From the NCBI RefSeq assembly GCF_024139115.2, contig NC_085140.1, forward strand, positions 46,718,180 through 46,782,179: a stretch of 64,000 nt of DNA, in the 5' to 3' direction. The stretch is from Armigeres subalbatus (taxonomy: Eukaryota; Arthropoda; Insecta; Diptera; Culicidae). The position numbers and the translations under genes are program-made. The notes under the pieces are model-generated. The model was not told the DNA's origin. It worked only from the letters and a program-made list of their open reading frames with translations, and ran no database searches. Of the stretch, positions 24,201 to 32,100 are shown piece after piece (position 1 is the stretch's first letter; each line of letters begins with the position of its first letter).

Positions 24201-26395
24201 TAATTTAGGCTTCAATTGTTAAATTATGTAACCAGAAAATTCGAATTTTAACTAAACCATCTTCAAATCAATATTACAATAACAAGTGAGGTTGTCAAAG
24301 TGAATTTTTCAGTTGTATAGCCCATTTACATTATTGTGAATCATCCCTTGTAATAATAATGTGAATATAATGCTCACTTAAGGCATAATTAGCGTTGGCT
24401 GTCTTGCCCCATATGGCCATCTTACCCCACTTTCCCCTAACCTGTTGGCCTAAACTATATTTTCGGACAAATATTCCATTCTGCTAAACGACCATTTCGG
24501 TCAAACAGCATTTTTGGGCTGATGACCTATTCGGCCAAACGACCTGTTAGGGCAAACGACTATTTGGGCCAAATTACCAGTTCGGCCGTGTGTCGCAATT
24601 TTCCAACAATTTCTTATTGACAATACATTAGTCGTTCAATAACTGCAACATGCTTTCGTTTCAGTTAGCCAATGGCGTTCGATAACTGCGACGCATTCAA
24701 GACGGCAAACAATTGTCAGACGGCGTCAGAATAGAAGTGCACCTGATTGTTCAGCGCTATGTATCTATCATCGACATTGACATAGTTTTGAAGCTCAGCT
24801 GTCCGATAACTGCAAAACTGATGTAACTATCGAAATGCTGTTGAAAGCATTGCAGTTGAATTACTTTCAGTTATCGAACGTCTAATGTACAAAGAATTTC
24901 CCGTAGAAACCCAATAATTTTTCGTGGAGACATTTTGAACAATCCTCCATGGAAATTCTAAAGAAGTTTCCGTTAAACTTACGGACAGTTTCTTGTGAAC
25001 ATTCCAGAGATTTTTTCTTGAAAACTCTTTAGTCTCCCGCGGAAATTCTTAACAATTTACCGATTTATTGTTGGCCATGCCAAGCTAGCCGTTATTCTAG
25101 ACTGAGAAAACCATCGGTTAAATACCTATTCTACCAACCGCACTCTCCTCCAATTATCAAGAATTTTCTGTGAAAATTTCAAAGAATACTCAACAGAAAT
25201 TCATCAAGAACTTTTCGTAAATTTCTGAAATTTTTCCTGTAGAAGTTAAGAACATTTTTTGAGAAAATTCTGAAGTTTCTCATGCAAATTGCGACGATTT
25301 TTCTTCTGAAATTCCAAACAATTTTATTTGGGAATTACAAAGACCTTCTCTTGGTAATTCCAAAGATTACTCGAAAACATTTTCCAAATTATGGAAAAAC
25401 TTCGATTTTTCTGGAGAAGTTCATTAGATTTTTCATGCGTAATTCAAAAGATTTTTCTTTTGCAAAAAAAAATCAAAGAAAATCGTAATGGAAAAATCGC
25501 CACACCGATTCACGCCGCCGCCGCCGCCGGCTAAAATGGCTTTCGACGTGACGCCGAAAACGCCGCCGCCACCGACCAAAATTTTGACAAACGCCGCCGA
25601 CGACGAATATCGGACCGGCGCACACCTCTAACTCCAGGTGTCTACCCAGCGTTACGGATTTATTTGGTAGACCAAATTTGAACATGAAGTTTTGTCATAA
25701 AAGATGATTCACCAATACACCATGCGTCTCCATATGTTCGTACGCATTTATGATGAACAATTTCAATACAAACCTGTCCCTGAAGGCCGTGAAAACAGCC
25801 ATGGCGACATGAAGTAATGATCAGATTGTCGAAATAAATTAGTGTTCTAACATATATAAACAAGCATATGAACATAAAACCTGTCAATGACTTCGAAGTA
25901 GACAAGAAATTTTTCAAGCGACGAACCCCCAGGTCGAAAATTTCCGGCGCCAGAACATTCTAAATGTTCGATTTTTTTACCTTTGTCGACCAATGTATTC
26001 GTTAATTCTCCCTAGTTAAAAGTGTTACTTGTTAACATTTAACAAATTTCTATAATATTCTTTTCTTAGACAATCCCAAAGGTTTGAGATAGTAACACAT
26101 ATCGAATACTCTTTTTCTTATGATCGTAAAAAAAAGAAATGACTGATGGTGTCATAATAGCCGTGTCGAATAATTGTCGAGCTTTCGTACTTGTACTTTA
26201 GGAACTTAGATTAGTAAAAATATGTTTTCAGAACATTATAATCAGCACTTATCACTTAATTTTCAGCTCCGAAAAGCGTTCAACAAACAAGCCGAGGAAA
26301 TTAAGAGTCTACGAAAATCCCTCAACAATTCCGAGAAACGAGTACGAGAACTAGAAGCGGAAGTCAAACGGTTACAGGTTCAACAGAAGCGTTAG
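74..26395 (+). CDS. CORO2B: Coronin-2-like (CORO2B-type) actin regulator, spliced gene span
   Basis: Coronins bind F-actin and regulate Arp2/3-dependent actin turnover through a seven-bladed WD40 propeller followed by a C-terminal coiled coil. Exons are 74-235, 11753-12055, 12118-12438, 12498-13047, 13110-13435, 13511-13705 and 26267-26395. All junctions are GT-AG and keep frame (phases 0,0,0,1,0,0). The sequence shows the N-terminal coronin signature SKFRHVYG, WD40 repeats, the conserved blade motif GKGDGNIRYYE, the C-terminal extension EPISMIVPRKS and a last coiled coil. Wording such as KDKKLRVIEPRSG and NPFDD places it with vertebrate CORO2A/2B rather than with Drosophila coro or pod1. Coding length is about 612 residues from the ATG at 221, longer than the roughly 480 of CORO2B because of an Asn/His/Ser-rich linker. 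The introns of 11.5 and 12.6 kb are filled with transposons. Confidence 0.9.
236..2395. other. Intron 1, left part: no gene seen
   Basis: No coding potential or RNA gene is seen. The stretch is AT-rich. It contains scattered degenerate copies of a GTGAGTGCC / ATGAGTACC word (about 960-1260 and 2045-2150), listed separately. Confidence 0.5.
960..1260. repeat. Degenerate short-word repeat (GAGTGCC/GAGTACC)
   Basis: Words such as CATGAGTACC, CGTGAGTGCTC, AATAAGTGCC, CTATGAGTGACC and CATGAGTACC recur at irregular spacing. A second patch at 2045-2150 has CCGTGAGTACC, CTTGAGTA and CATGAGTGC. It looks like an old decayed simple-unit array. Period and copy number cannot be defined by eye. Confidence 0.4.
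2396..2512. mobile_element. Short TIR element (hAT-type MITE), ~117 bp
   Basis: The termini are perfect inverted repeats (CACTGGCGGAG at the left, CTCCGCCAGTG at the right). The flanks are GTCTATAC (2388-2395) and CTCTATAC (2513-2520), an 8-bp target duplication with one mismatch. An 8-bp TSD and a 5' CA terminus fit the hAT superfamily. There is no transposase frame. Confidence 0.7.
2767..2957. mobile_element. TA-flanked MITE (CACCCAGG termini), ~191 bp
   Basis: The left end CACCCAGGTTTTTTTTTACA and the right end are inverted copies of about 25 bp that include ACACGGTT. TA lies on both sides, consistent with a Tc1/mariner-type TSD. It is non-coding. Confidence 0.65.
2958..3615. other. Intron sequence, nothing recognised
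   Basis: AT-rich. No open frame, RNA gene or clear repeat was identified. Confidence 0.4.
3616..3753. mobile_element. Hairpin (foldback) MITE, ~138 bp
   Basis: The left arm (from TCGGGGGGCACATCACTCGA) and the right arm (ending TCGAGTGGTGTGCCCCCGA) are near-complementary for about 50 bp, including CGCACAACTGTCATTTTT. The 62-residue ORF across it is a by-product. The TSD is unclear. Confidence 0.6.
3940..3996 (-). pseudogene. LINE fragment, downstream piece split off by the hAT insertion
   Basis: Read on the - strand, the frame that stops at the hAT boundary near 6568 resumes here after one copy of the 8-bp duplication is removed and continues for about 15 codons to a stop. This supports an insertion into a LINE reading frame. 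Confidence 0.45.
4220..5200. repeat. 23-bp minisatellite array 1 (about 40 units)
   Basis: The unit is CGAGCCTCTTGAAAGGAGG plus CTTC, period 23 bp, with frequent point variants (GGGCC, GGAATCC, GGATGC). The reverse complement of this unit, with TTGAAAGG changed to TTGGAAGG, builds array 2 at 16585-17818. Overlapping 323-, 305- and 138-residue ORFs run through the array only because a 23-bp unit lacking stops keeps several frames open. Confidence 0.9.
5403..5964. mobile_element. hAT-like non-autonomous element inside the SINE
   Basis: Perfect 8-bp direct repeats ATCATGTG (5395-5402 and 5965-5972) flank the insert. The ends are CAGGGTTC and, inverted, CAGGGATC. An 8-bp TSD with CAGGG termini fits hAT. 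The inserted sequence carries a tRNA-like segment (5641-5730) and no transposase. Removing it restores the order seen in the intact SINE at 62145-62425. Confidence 0.75.
5641..5730 (-). other. tRNA-like segment (pol III A/B boxes)
   Basis: On the - strand there is an A-box-like TGGCTAAAGTAAG and a perfect B-box-like GGGTTCGAATCCC followed by a GC-rich closing strand. The outer bases ATAGC and GCTAT could close an acceptor stem. The anticodon arm is not convincing, so this is more likely a SINE or tRNA relic than a working tRNA gene. Confidence 0.5.
6244..6479. mobile_element. TIR element nested in the hAT
   Basis: The left CACCCAACCGGCGGTTGTT is inverted at the right (AACAACCGCTGGTTGGGTG). 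The arms continue through AGATTTTC/TCTAACAA and TATAAGAATCT motifs for about 60 bp with small indels. Non-coding. Confidence 0.55.
6568..6810 (-). pseudogene. Non-LTR retrotransposon fragment, endonuclease C-terminal part
   Basis: The - strand frame contains SWIDVTFCGAGWTDEPKWKV and then SDNQ..RFMINYNPN, resembling the end of the apurinic-type endonuclease domain of R1/LOA-type LINEs (S-x-IDVT and SDH/N-x-x-I motifs). It is broken at its end by the hAT insertion and continues at 3940-3996. Confidence 0.6.
6811..7950. other. Intron sequence of moderate GC, unclassified
   Basis: The stretch has short open frames on both strands (7401-7607 -, 7505-7717 -, 7694-7888 +) and higher GC than its surroundings. 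This suggests transposon-derived or LINE 5' sequence, but no conserved domain was recognised. Confidence 0.35.
7955..8094. repeat. Satellite-like unit (~140 bp), left copy
   Basis: It runs from AACAACAACAAGAACTACT through CTGCCTCCATTACGAAGG and TTCGTAGACTACCTG. The same unit recurs at 10128-10390 and 10391-10535, so this is a short tandem array interrupted by the insert at 8095-10127. Confidence 0.7.
8095..10127. mobile_element. Insertion splitting the 140-bp satellite
   Basis: The left end CAGGGCTGGTAGCAAGTCAC is followed by many AGTCACT words (8110-8225). AGTCACT words recur at 10068-10122 just before the satellite resumes. The CAGGG start suggests hAT, but a matching right terminus and TSD were not found. 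It also contains A-rich runs (8727-8744), degenerate AAATTCC-rich sequence (9180-9640) and a truncated copy of repeat RX (9930-10040). Confidence 0.45.
9930..10040 (+). repeat. Repeat RX, truncated copy
   Basis: TTGATTTCTGATAGCATTCT and the following CTAGTATCCGATCTAC...GAATTACACAGTAAC match the end of the full RX copy at 17909-18320. Confidence 0.6.
10128..10540. repeat. Satellite-like units (~140 bp), right copies
   Basis: At least two more units of the 7955-8094 sequence (CAACAACAAGAACTACTTGG, CTGCCTCCATTACGG, AGTTCGTAGACTACCTG) lie here. A 121-bp MITE is inserted in the first one. Confidence 0.7.
10148..10268. mobile_element. 121-bp palindromic MITE, copy 1
   Basis: TA flanks both sides (10146-10147, 10269-10270). 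The arms are complementary over about 50 bp (GCCAAATGTTGAACGGCTAA ... TTAGCCGTTCAACATTTGGC). A second copy of exactly the same length lies at 42085-42205. Confidence 0.8.
10541..10958. other. Intron sequence, nothing recognised
   Basis: AT-rich. The short - strand frame at 10457-10678 has no recognisable motif. Confidence 0.4.
10961..11127. mobile_element. Palindromic MITE, ~167 bp
   Basis: The arms start TTGAACGGCTACTCAGTCTT and end in the inverse (GACTGAGTAAGCGTTCAA). Complementarity runs through TTATTATCTACCC and CGTTTCGACAC. TA flanks both ends. Confidence 0.75.
11128..11752. other. End of coronin intron 1
   Basis: AT-rich, no separate gene. It ends in a long pyrimidine tract and TTTTTTGCAG at 11743-11752, the acceptor of the next coronin exon. 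Confidence 0.5.
11753..12055 (+). CDS. CORO2B: Coronin-2-like exon: N-terminal signature and first WD40 blades
   Basis: 101 codons, phase 0/0. The exon encodes the coronin-specific N-terminal motif VRPSKFRHVYG, FCAINPTFLAIV, and the blade sequence GHTGQILDLKWNPFDD with ASASDDCT. The acceptor is TTTGCAG/CTATGG and the donor ACC/GTAAGT. Confidence 0.93.
12118..12438 (+). CDS. CORO2B: Coronin-2-like exon: WD40 blades
   Basis: 107 codons, phase 0/0. It carries IKLWKIPEGGL, GHKRKVLHIEWHPTASNVL, DHLICIWDL and KDKKLRVIEPRSG, each matching the CORO2-type propeller. The introns on both sides are about 60 bp, typical dipteran size. Confidence 0.93.
12498..13047 (+). CDS. CORO2B: Coronin-2-like exon: last blades and C-terminal extension
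   Basis: 183 codons plus one base. It includes TTGFSRHSDRQYAVWNQ, SSGVVTPYFDYDTKMIYLAG, GKGDGNIRYYE, MPKRGVNVAQCEVFRFYKL and EPISMIVPRKS. These close the propeller and form the conserved extension packed against it in coronins. The donor ACCG/GTAAGA is in phase 1. Confidence 0.93.
13110..13435 (+). CDS. CORO2B: Coronin-2-like exon: Asn/His/Ser-rich linker
   Basis: It begins after TGATTTTAG and encodes GESILDTT followed by a low-complexity stretch rich in N, H, G, S and T (NNHHGNHNGNSNNHSHSNG), then FAFLSQPTIPDYRPQA. It corresponds to the variable linker between propeller and coiled coil and explains the protein's extra length. The donor GCG/GTAACT is in phase 0. Confidence 0.85.
13511..13705 (+). 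CDS. CORO2B: Coronin-2-like exon: polar linker
   Basis: 65 codons, phase 0/0, rich in Q, S and N (SSRNSSRNSSLENINLLNSE). The acceptor is TTTGTAG/ATT and the donor GAG/GTATGA. It joins in frame to the coiled-coil exon 12.6 kb away. Confidence 0.85.
14484..14562. mobile_element. Small palindromic MITE, ~80 bp
   Basis: CTGCCGTGAATCGCATAT...GTCCCAT pairs with ATGGGAC...ATATGCGATTCACGGCAG. TA borders both ends. Confidence 0.7.
14640..15380. repeat. Degenerate minisatellite array 3
   Basis: Units such as CCTCCTTTCAAGAGGCTCGG recur with heavy divergence (AAAAGGCTCGGAAACCTCC, TTCAAGGGGCTTGGAA). It is related to the 23-bp arrays and has the orientation of array 2. Decay suggests it is the oldest of the three. 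Confidence 0.7.
15590..16330. repeat. ~151-bp tandem repeat, four copies plus one inverted copy
   Basis: GAGAGGTTTTGGACACATTGG and its variants start at about 15592, 15742, 15895 and 16047 (spacing 150-153 bp). Each is followed by GAGCCTGGTTCCCTCAG and GCACCGAAACCCATCTTGCG. A fifth copy is inverted at about 16180-16325. The opposite-strand 77- and 64-residue ORFs there are by-products. Confidence 0.85.
16585..17818. repeat. 23-bp minisatellite array 2 (about 50 units)
   Basis: The unit GGAAGCCTCCTTCCAAGAGG plus CTC repeats almost without sequence change, interspersed with 21-24-bp length variants (GGCCTGG, GGCTCA). It is the inverse of array 1 and far more homogeneous, so it expanded or was converted recently. 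ORFs of up to 430 residues cross it in both directions. Confidence 0.95.
17909..18320 (+). repeat. Dispersed repeat RX, full copy
   Basis: A 20-bp direct repeat (17889-17908 and 18321-18340, containing TTCCGTTAGTTTTCAG) flanks it as a target duplication. The body runs from CCCGTAACGCTGGGTAGA through GGGGTAAGATCTACCACGG and CGTGGCCAGGAGTAGTAATC to CACCGTAAC. Other copies lie at 19975-20400 (inverted, continued at 25638-25658), 39343-41890 (split) and 9930-10040 (partial). No coding capacity was recognised. Confidence 0.7.
18376..18461. mobile_element. hAT terminus related to the 4005-6567 element
   Basis: AAAAGTTCGAAGGGGTACCTC...GGTTGAGAACCGCTG is the inverse of the left end of the hAT at 4005. 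Array 2 lies just inside it, as array 1 does in the other element, with RX inserted between. The opposite end was not located; CAGCGGTTCTTAAC at 15422 is a weak candidate. Confidence 0.65.
18898..19974. other. Intron sequence, nothing firm
   Basis: Contains a 91-codon - strand frame (19452-19727) rich in S, K and A in a moderately GC-rich patch (19320-19660), which could be retrotransposon ORF1 debris. No motif supports this. Confidence 0.3.
20401..25630. mobile_element. Large non-coding element with GCC-rich ends (5.2 kb)
   Basis: ACTCCAG flanks both sides (20394-20400, 25631-25637), or 8 bp with one mismatch. Both ends carry (GCC)n-rich sequence (20401-20515; 25496-25630), inverted relative to each other, with TGTGCGCCG near each terminus. 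Next come AAATTCC-rich runs on each side, then a core of degenerate TTGGCCGAAAA / CATTTGGTCGAA units (about 20790-21360, 21950-22470, 24440-24600). No transposase frame was seen. Confidence 0.6.
23524..24437. mobile_element. TA-flanked TIR element nested in the 5.2-kb element
   Basis: The left end GGGGAAAGTGGGGCAAGATG and the inverted right end GGGGAAAGTGGGGTAAGATG extend to GGCCAT (25 of 26 bp). TA lies at both ends. The sequence between is AT-rich and non-coding. Confidence 0.8.
25659..26266. other. End of the last coronin intron
   Basis: AT-rich, no gene. It ends in TTAATTTTCAG (26256-26266), the acceptor of the final coronin exon. Confidence 0.5.
26267..26395 (+). CDS. CORO2B: Coronin-2-like terminal exon: coiled coil
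   Basis: 42 codons plus TAG, phase 0. LRKAFNKQAEEIKSLRKSLN continues as a heptad-patterned helix to RLQVQQKR and is equivalent to the CORO2B C-terminal oligomerisation coil. A typical coronin ends this way, so the gene is complete at its 3' end. Confidence 0.9.
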   Translation, partial: LRKAFNKQAEEIKSLRKSLNNSEKRVRELEAEVKRLQVQQKR

Positions 26396-27300
26396 AATCT
26401 TTGGGTAATTGAATAGGTGAAGCACTACGACACTCTAACATAGTAATAATTGCGTTTCTTGATGCATACAACATACTACTTTTGCCACTCTCTGCTTAAC
26501 CCGCTCCGCTATAAAAAATCAGCTTTATTCTTGTATAACAGTAAAATCATTCTAATACGAAGCAGGTAATTCGTATCAACAAAACAGACGACATTCATAA
26601 AAATTATTTACTTACTAATCCGATAGTATATTAGTATTACATGAAACGCAGAGTGCTTGCGCTGCGCCAATTTGCGCACTTATCATATTCAACCTGTATC
26701 GAGCGAACAGAAAATGCATTTCCGGTGTCACTGAGCATTTTTAGCATTACAAAATAATTTCGCATTCATCTGGGACAGAACAACAAACTAAAGTCCGAGA
26801 AAAGTAACCGATAAGACTTAACCAGCAGAAATCTATTACATACCGAACCAACCGAATATAATTGTAGAAAACATGCGTGAAAAAACACAAATGGGGCCAC
26901 GACCAAATCAAACACTCCCAAATTAGGACAGAGAGTGCGCTGGCTAGCCCTTATTTTGTTGTTTTAGAGTCATTCAATAGACAAGGAAATATAATAGATT
27001 GTCGCGCTTTAGGTGGTTTGTTGCAACTGCATACTTGAATGCCTAGGACAGGTGTTGTGATTGGGGCTCATCCTATAGAAGAATGGGCTTCATCAACCAT
27101 GAGGAAACAATTTGGAACAAAGAAGGGAAAAGCAAAAGACATGTGATTTGTGATTTACTAAGAAGTAGTAATAATGTGAAAGCAGTAGCAAAAGAAAAGC
27201 CGTCAAAACACAATATAAATGTAGCTTAAGATTAGTGGATAACGTTGTGAGCGTATATACTTTTAAGAAAATTATTTGTAAGTAAAGCGAAATAAAAAAA
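26396..27300 (+). other. Probable coronin 3' UTR
   Basis: AT-rich non-coding sequence directly after the stop, ending in A-rich sequence with poly(A) signals. The length is inferred from the first strong AATAAA. Confidence 0.5.
27291..27296 (+). terminator. Candidate poly(A) signal of coronin
   Basis: AATAAA about 900 bp after the stop, followed by further A-rich and AATAAA-like sequence. Confidence 0.45.
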
Positions 27301-28199
27301 AATTAATAAAAAATCGCAAAGACAAAGTCAAAAACGAGGGAGAAGTACATTACAAAAAGCAAATGCGGACAAATAAGAACATACAACAACAACAATACAC
27401 AAGAAGACTAGTTACCACAAATACAATTACACGCCACGAAAAAAAAAAATGGTTTGACAAGGAGCATAGGATGATTAGGATACAAACAAGCGCTCACATG
27501 ACATACATACAGCTTCAAGATTGGAACCTCAAGAGTATTATAAATGGATGTTTGCGGAGCTGAAAGTGCTCCTTCAAGTGTGAATAATATAAAAAAAATG
27601 TGATTTAAGATGATTGCTGCTTAGCAAAGCCAAGTAAGTGTGCGCAAGAGCTGGATGGTTCTATCACGTTTTATTGATTTTTTCCGTTACTCCAATCCCT
27701 CGTGTAAATTAAGTTTGACATTTGGTTTTTAGTCCTTTCGAACGTTTATGGGGTGAAATGAGTTGACCCGCCAAACTATTTTGCTGTTATTATATTTTGA
27801 AACGTTTAGCTGTCGGACAGAGTGAAAGCCTTATTTGGATCTAAACTGTAAATCTGTGAAGGAAAACTAAAAAAAAATCTTCACTTTTACCTTATAAATA
27901 ATATTTTGCAATAATTCTGATAAACTAGATACCCTGCAAACAAAACTGGACTAAATAAAAGATACATAAAGTTTATCAGCTTACAAATAAAATATGCACG
28001 TTACTACTAATTTGTTGTATGTGAGCGACCAGTTTAAACATAGTTCTCTGTCCGGAATCTAGCGTGGCGCTGAAATAATTAAATCACTGAGTTCCACCAG
28101 TGGGAGGGCCATGAATGAGCGGGCAATTATATACTATCAATGCTGACTCCAATGGGGGACCTTCGACGAAGTCTTGTTGTGAAATCGTATTCCAAGTGC
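27301..28199. other. Intergenic sequence between convergent genes
   Basis: AT-rich. Only short ORFs (for example 27363-27563 +) without recognisable motifs. Confidence 0.4.
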
Positions 28200-28460
28200 T
28201 TCTCTTGAAATAAATCAATTGAGACCGTAATCTAGATCTCCCGTCTCTTACTCAGTCGTGGTTCAACCAAATGATATGATTTATGTTACTTCACTAGAAA
28301 TCTACAGATTCTAGCCAGCCATGTACTAAAAATCAAAAAAAAATCCATTGTAATGTGGCTGAGTAAGCTACATTGTTGACGGGAATACAGATGCTGCTCA
28401 AATAGATCTTCTCCCAATATTCGACTATTTTGAGTCGTTTATACCTATTTTGGAGAGTAC
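28200..28460. mobile_element. Degraded copy of the 42515-42708 MITE
   Basis: TTCAACCAAATGATATGATT, CATCACTAGA-like, CATGTACTAAAAATCAA, TTGTAATGTGGC and GACGGGAATA follow the same order as in the copy at 42515-42708, with many substitutions. Confidence 0.5.
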
Positions 28461-28682
28461 ACTAAACTGTTCCTCTCACTGGTGGTACCATAGTTATTTT
28501 ATGCGTATTATATATTTATCCTCCACTCATTGTGATCGCCTATCACTGTTGTGGTAAATAAGTAATGCGAAAAAAAAAATTAAAAATCCGGATGACATAT
28601 TACACTAAATATCATACACTTAAAAGAAACGGATTGTGATTTATCTCTGCGGTAGAAACGAAAGAAGTCCTTGTGTTTTCAT

Positions 28683-28695
28683 TTTATTTTTTATT
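28683..28695 (-). terminator. Candidate poly(A) signals of the Ly6 gene
   Basis: Two - strand AATAAA motifs (28683-28688, 28690-28695) lie about 240 bp downstream of the Ly6 stop codon. Confidence 0.5.
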
Positions 28696-28932
28696 CAAAG
28701 GTCTAGTCTTATAAAAATCAATATCTCGATGTAATATATAAGCTTTATCTACTACCAACTAAATAGAGGACGGAGTGTTCAAGCATCATTTAAAAAGTAG
28801 GTAAAGACAAAATATGTACTTTAACTGCATCTACGCTCTTCAAACTAAGATACTTAATAATAAAACTACACAGTTTGTGTACGAAATGCAACTGCAATGG
28901 AAACGGATTCCATGCACCTTTGTGTCATCACA

Positions 28933-29150
28933 CTACTGCCAAGTGAACCTCACCATGATGGCCGCAGCACCGAGCACCGCACTCAGCATGATCGTCTGGA
29001 AGCCGAACAGTCCGGAAGCACCGTTGCAGCCGTCGGTGCTGCAGGTAAAAATACAAGACCGGTACTCGATCTTGTCGCCTGGATTGCGCACATAGTTGCA
29101 GTAGTTGCCCAGATCGCGCGAAGAGCAGTACCGCTTGGCTCCGATTCCGC
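28933..29150 (-). CDS. Ly6 gene, shared C-terminal exon
   Basis: The acceptor CACACAG/GCGG lies just above 29150 and the stop TAG at 28933-28935. It encodes GIGAKRYCSSRDLGNYCNYV, then NPGDKIEYRSC, FTCSTDGCNG and a hydrophobic tail (GFQTIMLSAVLGAAAIMV). Five cysteines and the terminal CN complete the Ly6 fold. The tail is a GPI signal. The + strand ORFs at 28814-29172 are antisense shadows. Confidence 0.88.
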
Positions 29151-32100
29151 CTGTGTGGTAGGGACAGTATAGTTTTAGTAACGAAGAGAATAGTTTAATT
29201 ATTTAAATGTAATTTTGAATACGTGGACGAAAAAGGGAACTCAGATGTCAAAACTAACTTACTTTGTATGATACAAATATGATTTGAAAATATGTAGTAG
29301 TTAAATCAAAACGATCGTGTGCCACTCAAAGCACACAAGCATAGTCCTGAAGTGGAGGGACTTTAATCGAACCTATGAGCATCTGTACCCCATGTTAGGG
29401 GCGGCTCAAAACAGCGTCCCGACCCGTAGCGGGCGGCTGCGGTGCCACGTCAGCTTTTCTTATGATGGCAGTCTCATCGCGCGGCTAGGTATCGCAGCCC
29501 TGGTAAGGCGGCATACCGGAAAATCAACAATCAACCTCGAAAAATGTAATCGAAATAACTGGATTAAGCAATCGGCAGAGGAAATTGATGTTCAACAGAA
29601 ACTGATTGGAAACTCGGTATTCGGAGCGTTAGGACGCTGTTGGAACCTGCACGAGTTGCTCTCCTTGTTCGAAAGCTGCAAAAGATAAAGGTTGAGTTCG
29701 CAGCGCTTCAGGAGATTTAATGGCGAAGAAAAGGAGGATGGGAATTTCGTACAGTTGACCCAATTGCGGGTACCACATTCAAGTAGCACATCTACTGTGG
29801 CGGCAAAAGATTCATTATCGGCGACGCAAATGCACAACGACAACGGCCTTGGCTGGAGACCAGTGTTGGTACCAACTCAAATTATCAAATCTCATCCACG
29901 ATTCAAATTAGGGGCGCGAATCAAATCACATTGGACTCATAGCTCATAGAATCATTCATGATTCGACTCGCGGATTGCATCATTGCTGCACGATGTCTAC
30001 GTGTTTTTTTTTTTTGTTGAGTGCATCGAATTAACTTTCTTTGTCCTTTGATCCAGGACGAACGGATTTTTTCCCAAATGGCTCTCATTCAGCACCTGAT
30101 CGACGGAATTCTTCGCGGTTTCGTTTGTGCTCAATGGACATGGCTTTATTTTCAGAACGAAATTCCTGTTCAGATCCGAGTAATTGTTAAAAATAAGTGC
30201 GCGCGGTTTTTTTTCCCCTATAATTCAAACATCAGTTTTGGACGTGTTCAAGCCCGAAATTTGCCAAATCAACCATCAAACTATCTCAAAAATATATGTG
30301 TAAAAACTTCTGATTGATTCCGATGGTTCGCCATTTGAGTAGGGCAGAATTGACTGAATTCAGGGTGGCATTCAAGGGTTACAATGGTAGAGTATGGTCT
30401 ACAAAATGAATTACAATGAAATATTCATGTGAAATGGGCATTAGGGTGGTTAAAAAAACCGATTTTGCTCCACAGCGCTCATCTGATTCTTCAGCATGTT
30501 CTGAGTGTCCTCTGAAAATTTGAGCTGAGTGTCCTCTGAAAATTTGAGGTCATTTGGATTAAAACTGATTTAGCACAAGCCGTTTCAAGCTTGCATGCAA
30601 ATTGGTATGGGGAAATTTATTTTTTTATTTTACCGATAAGGACGCTTCCCCATTAAGCGCAGGTTAAGAGAAAACCTATATAGCTTAAAGGAATACTCAA
30701 GAGCTTTCACCCAACGAAAACCGCCTGTTGATTAATCGCCCCTATAATTAGTAATCGATTTTAATACAGGTTGCGAATCTTTAGTCATGATCGTTAAACT
30801 TCTTTGAGAGCATCACTGAAACGTGCAGTGCATCATAGTAGCCTGAATTTGTGTGTACTATTTTTCACGCCACGAGCAGCAATGTTGCCTGTTGAAGAGT
30901 TACTCAGAAAACTACAGTTATGATTAAATTCGATTACTAATTATTGGAACGATTAATTAAGATGCAGTTTTCACTGGGTGAAAGCTCTTGAGTATTCCTT
31001 TTAGCCATACAAGTTTTCTTTTAACCTGCGCTTAATGGGGAAGCGTCATTATCGGTATAATGGAAAAACTAATTTCCCCATACTAATTTGCATGCAAACT
31101 TGAAACGTCTTGTGCTAAATCAGTTTTAATCCAAAGGACCTCAAATTTTCAGAGGAAACTCAGAACATGATGAAGAATCAGATAAACGCTGTGGAGCAAA
31201 ATCGATTTTTTGAACTACCCTAATGGGCATGTGGCTGTTCTTCTTCTTCTTCTTTCTCGTGTGAGCCGCAACCTCGTGAGCTCTAGTACAGGGCAAGTAA
31301 TTAAAGCTCGATCCTCTTAGTATTTGGCCGTTTCTTTCCAATTACTGCGGTGCCTCTGGTGGCCGTACCGAGAAGTAAAATTCATCACATCGTTGCGGAA
31401 GGTTTGTTTAATTTATGGTGAAAGTTTCATTAGTATTGATGCTCACGTTCAAAAGTTATCGAATATGGAACGCGAGAGATGGGAACAAATTTTGCACACT
31501 CACGTTGGAAATCCAGCATGGTCAGGAAGAATGATTTCAAAGTATCTAAAATTATCGAAATTGACTGTAAAAACTGTCAAAAGTTATACACGCACAGCTG
31601 AAAGTATGCTCTTTTGGGCAGAAATACACTCTTTTCCGGGAGAATGGGACTACCCACAAAAGGAGTAAAATTGGATGCATAAAAAGAATAAGTTTTACAC
31701 ACTTCTCCTGTTTTTATGCATAAATGTTAATCATGTGTGAATATAAGATAGTCATAATTGTGTATAATATTTATTCCTTTTTGTGTGTAGTCCCATTCTC
31801 CCACGAAAGAGCGTACTTTGAAGTTATAATTGAATACTTTATAGTTAAAAGAGCATACTTCAAAGTCTTTTGTGTGTAAACTTTTTTAGCAGTGTAGGGA
31901 AACACTATTGCTGGATAGCGTAGAACAAAAAAAATGGTAGAAGTGGAACATACGACCAGAAACTACAAGTGGAAGTCTGTAGAGCAGTTCGGAACCATTT
32001 TGGGTGTTCCTCGCGTCATTTAGCGAAATGATCCACTGCGCCATACAGCACAGCTCAAATAATCTGTCGGCGCGAAGTTTTCAAGTCGTATGATGTCAGT

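Larger units (their letters stand above)
19975..25658 (-). repeat. Repeat RX, inverted copy split by a 5.2-kb insert
   Basis: 19975-20400 is the inverse of RX (GTTACGGTGTAC, ATTGGACACTAGTGATACT, ACTACTCCTGGCCACGCCCG). Its last 20 bp (GGTGTCTACCCAGCGTTACG) lie at 25638-25658, after the inserted element. Confidence 0.75.

Noticed and set aside
28814..29172. + strand ORFs of 93 and 91 codons
   Set aside because: Antisense to the Ly6 C-terminal exon, which has splice sites and the cysteine signature on the - strand.
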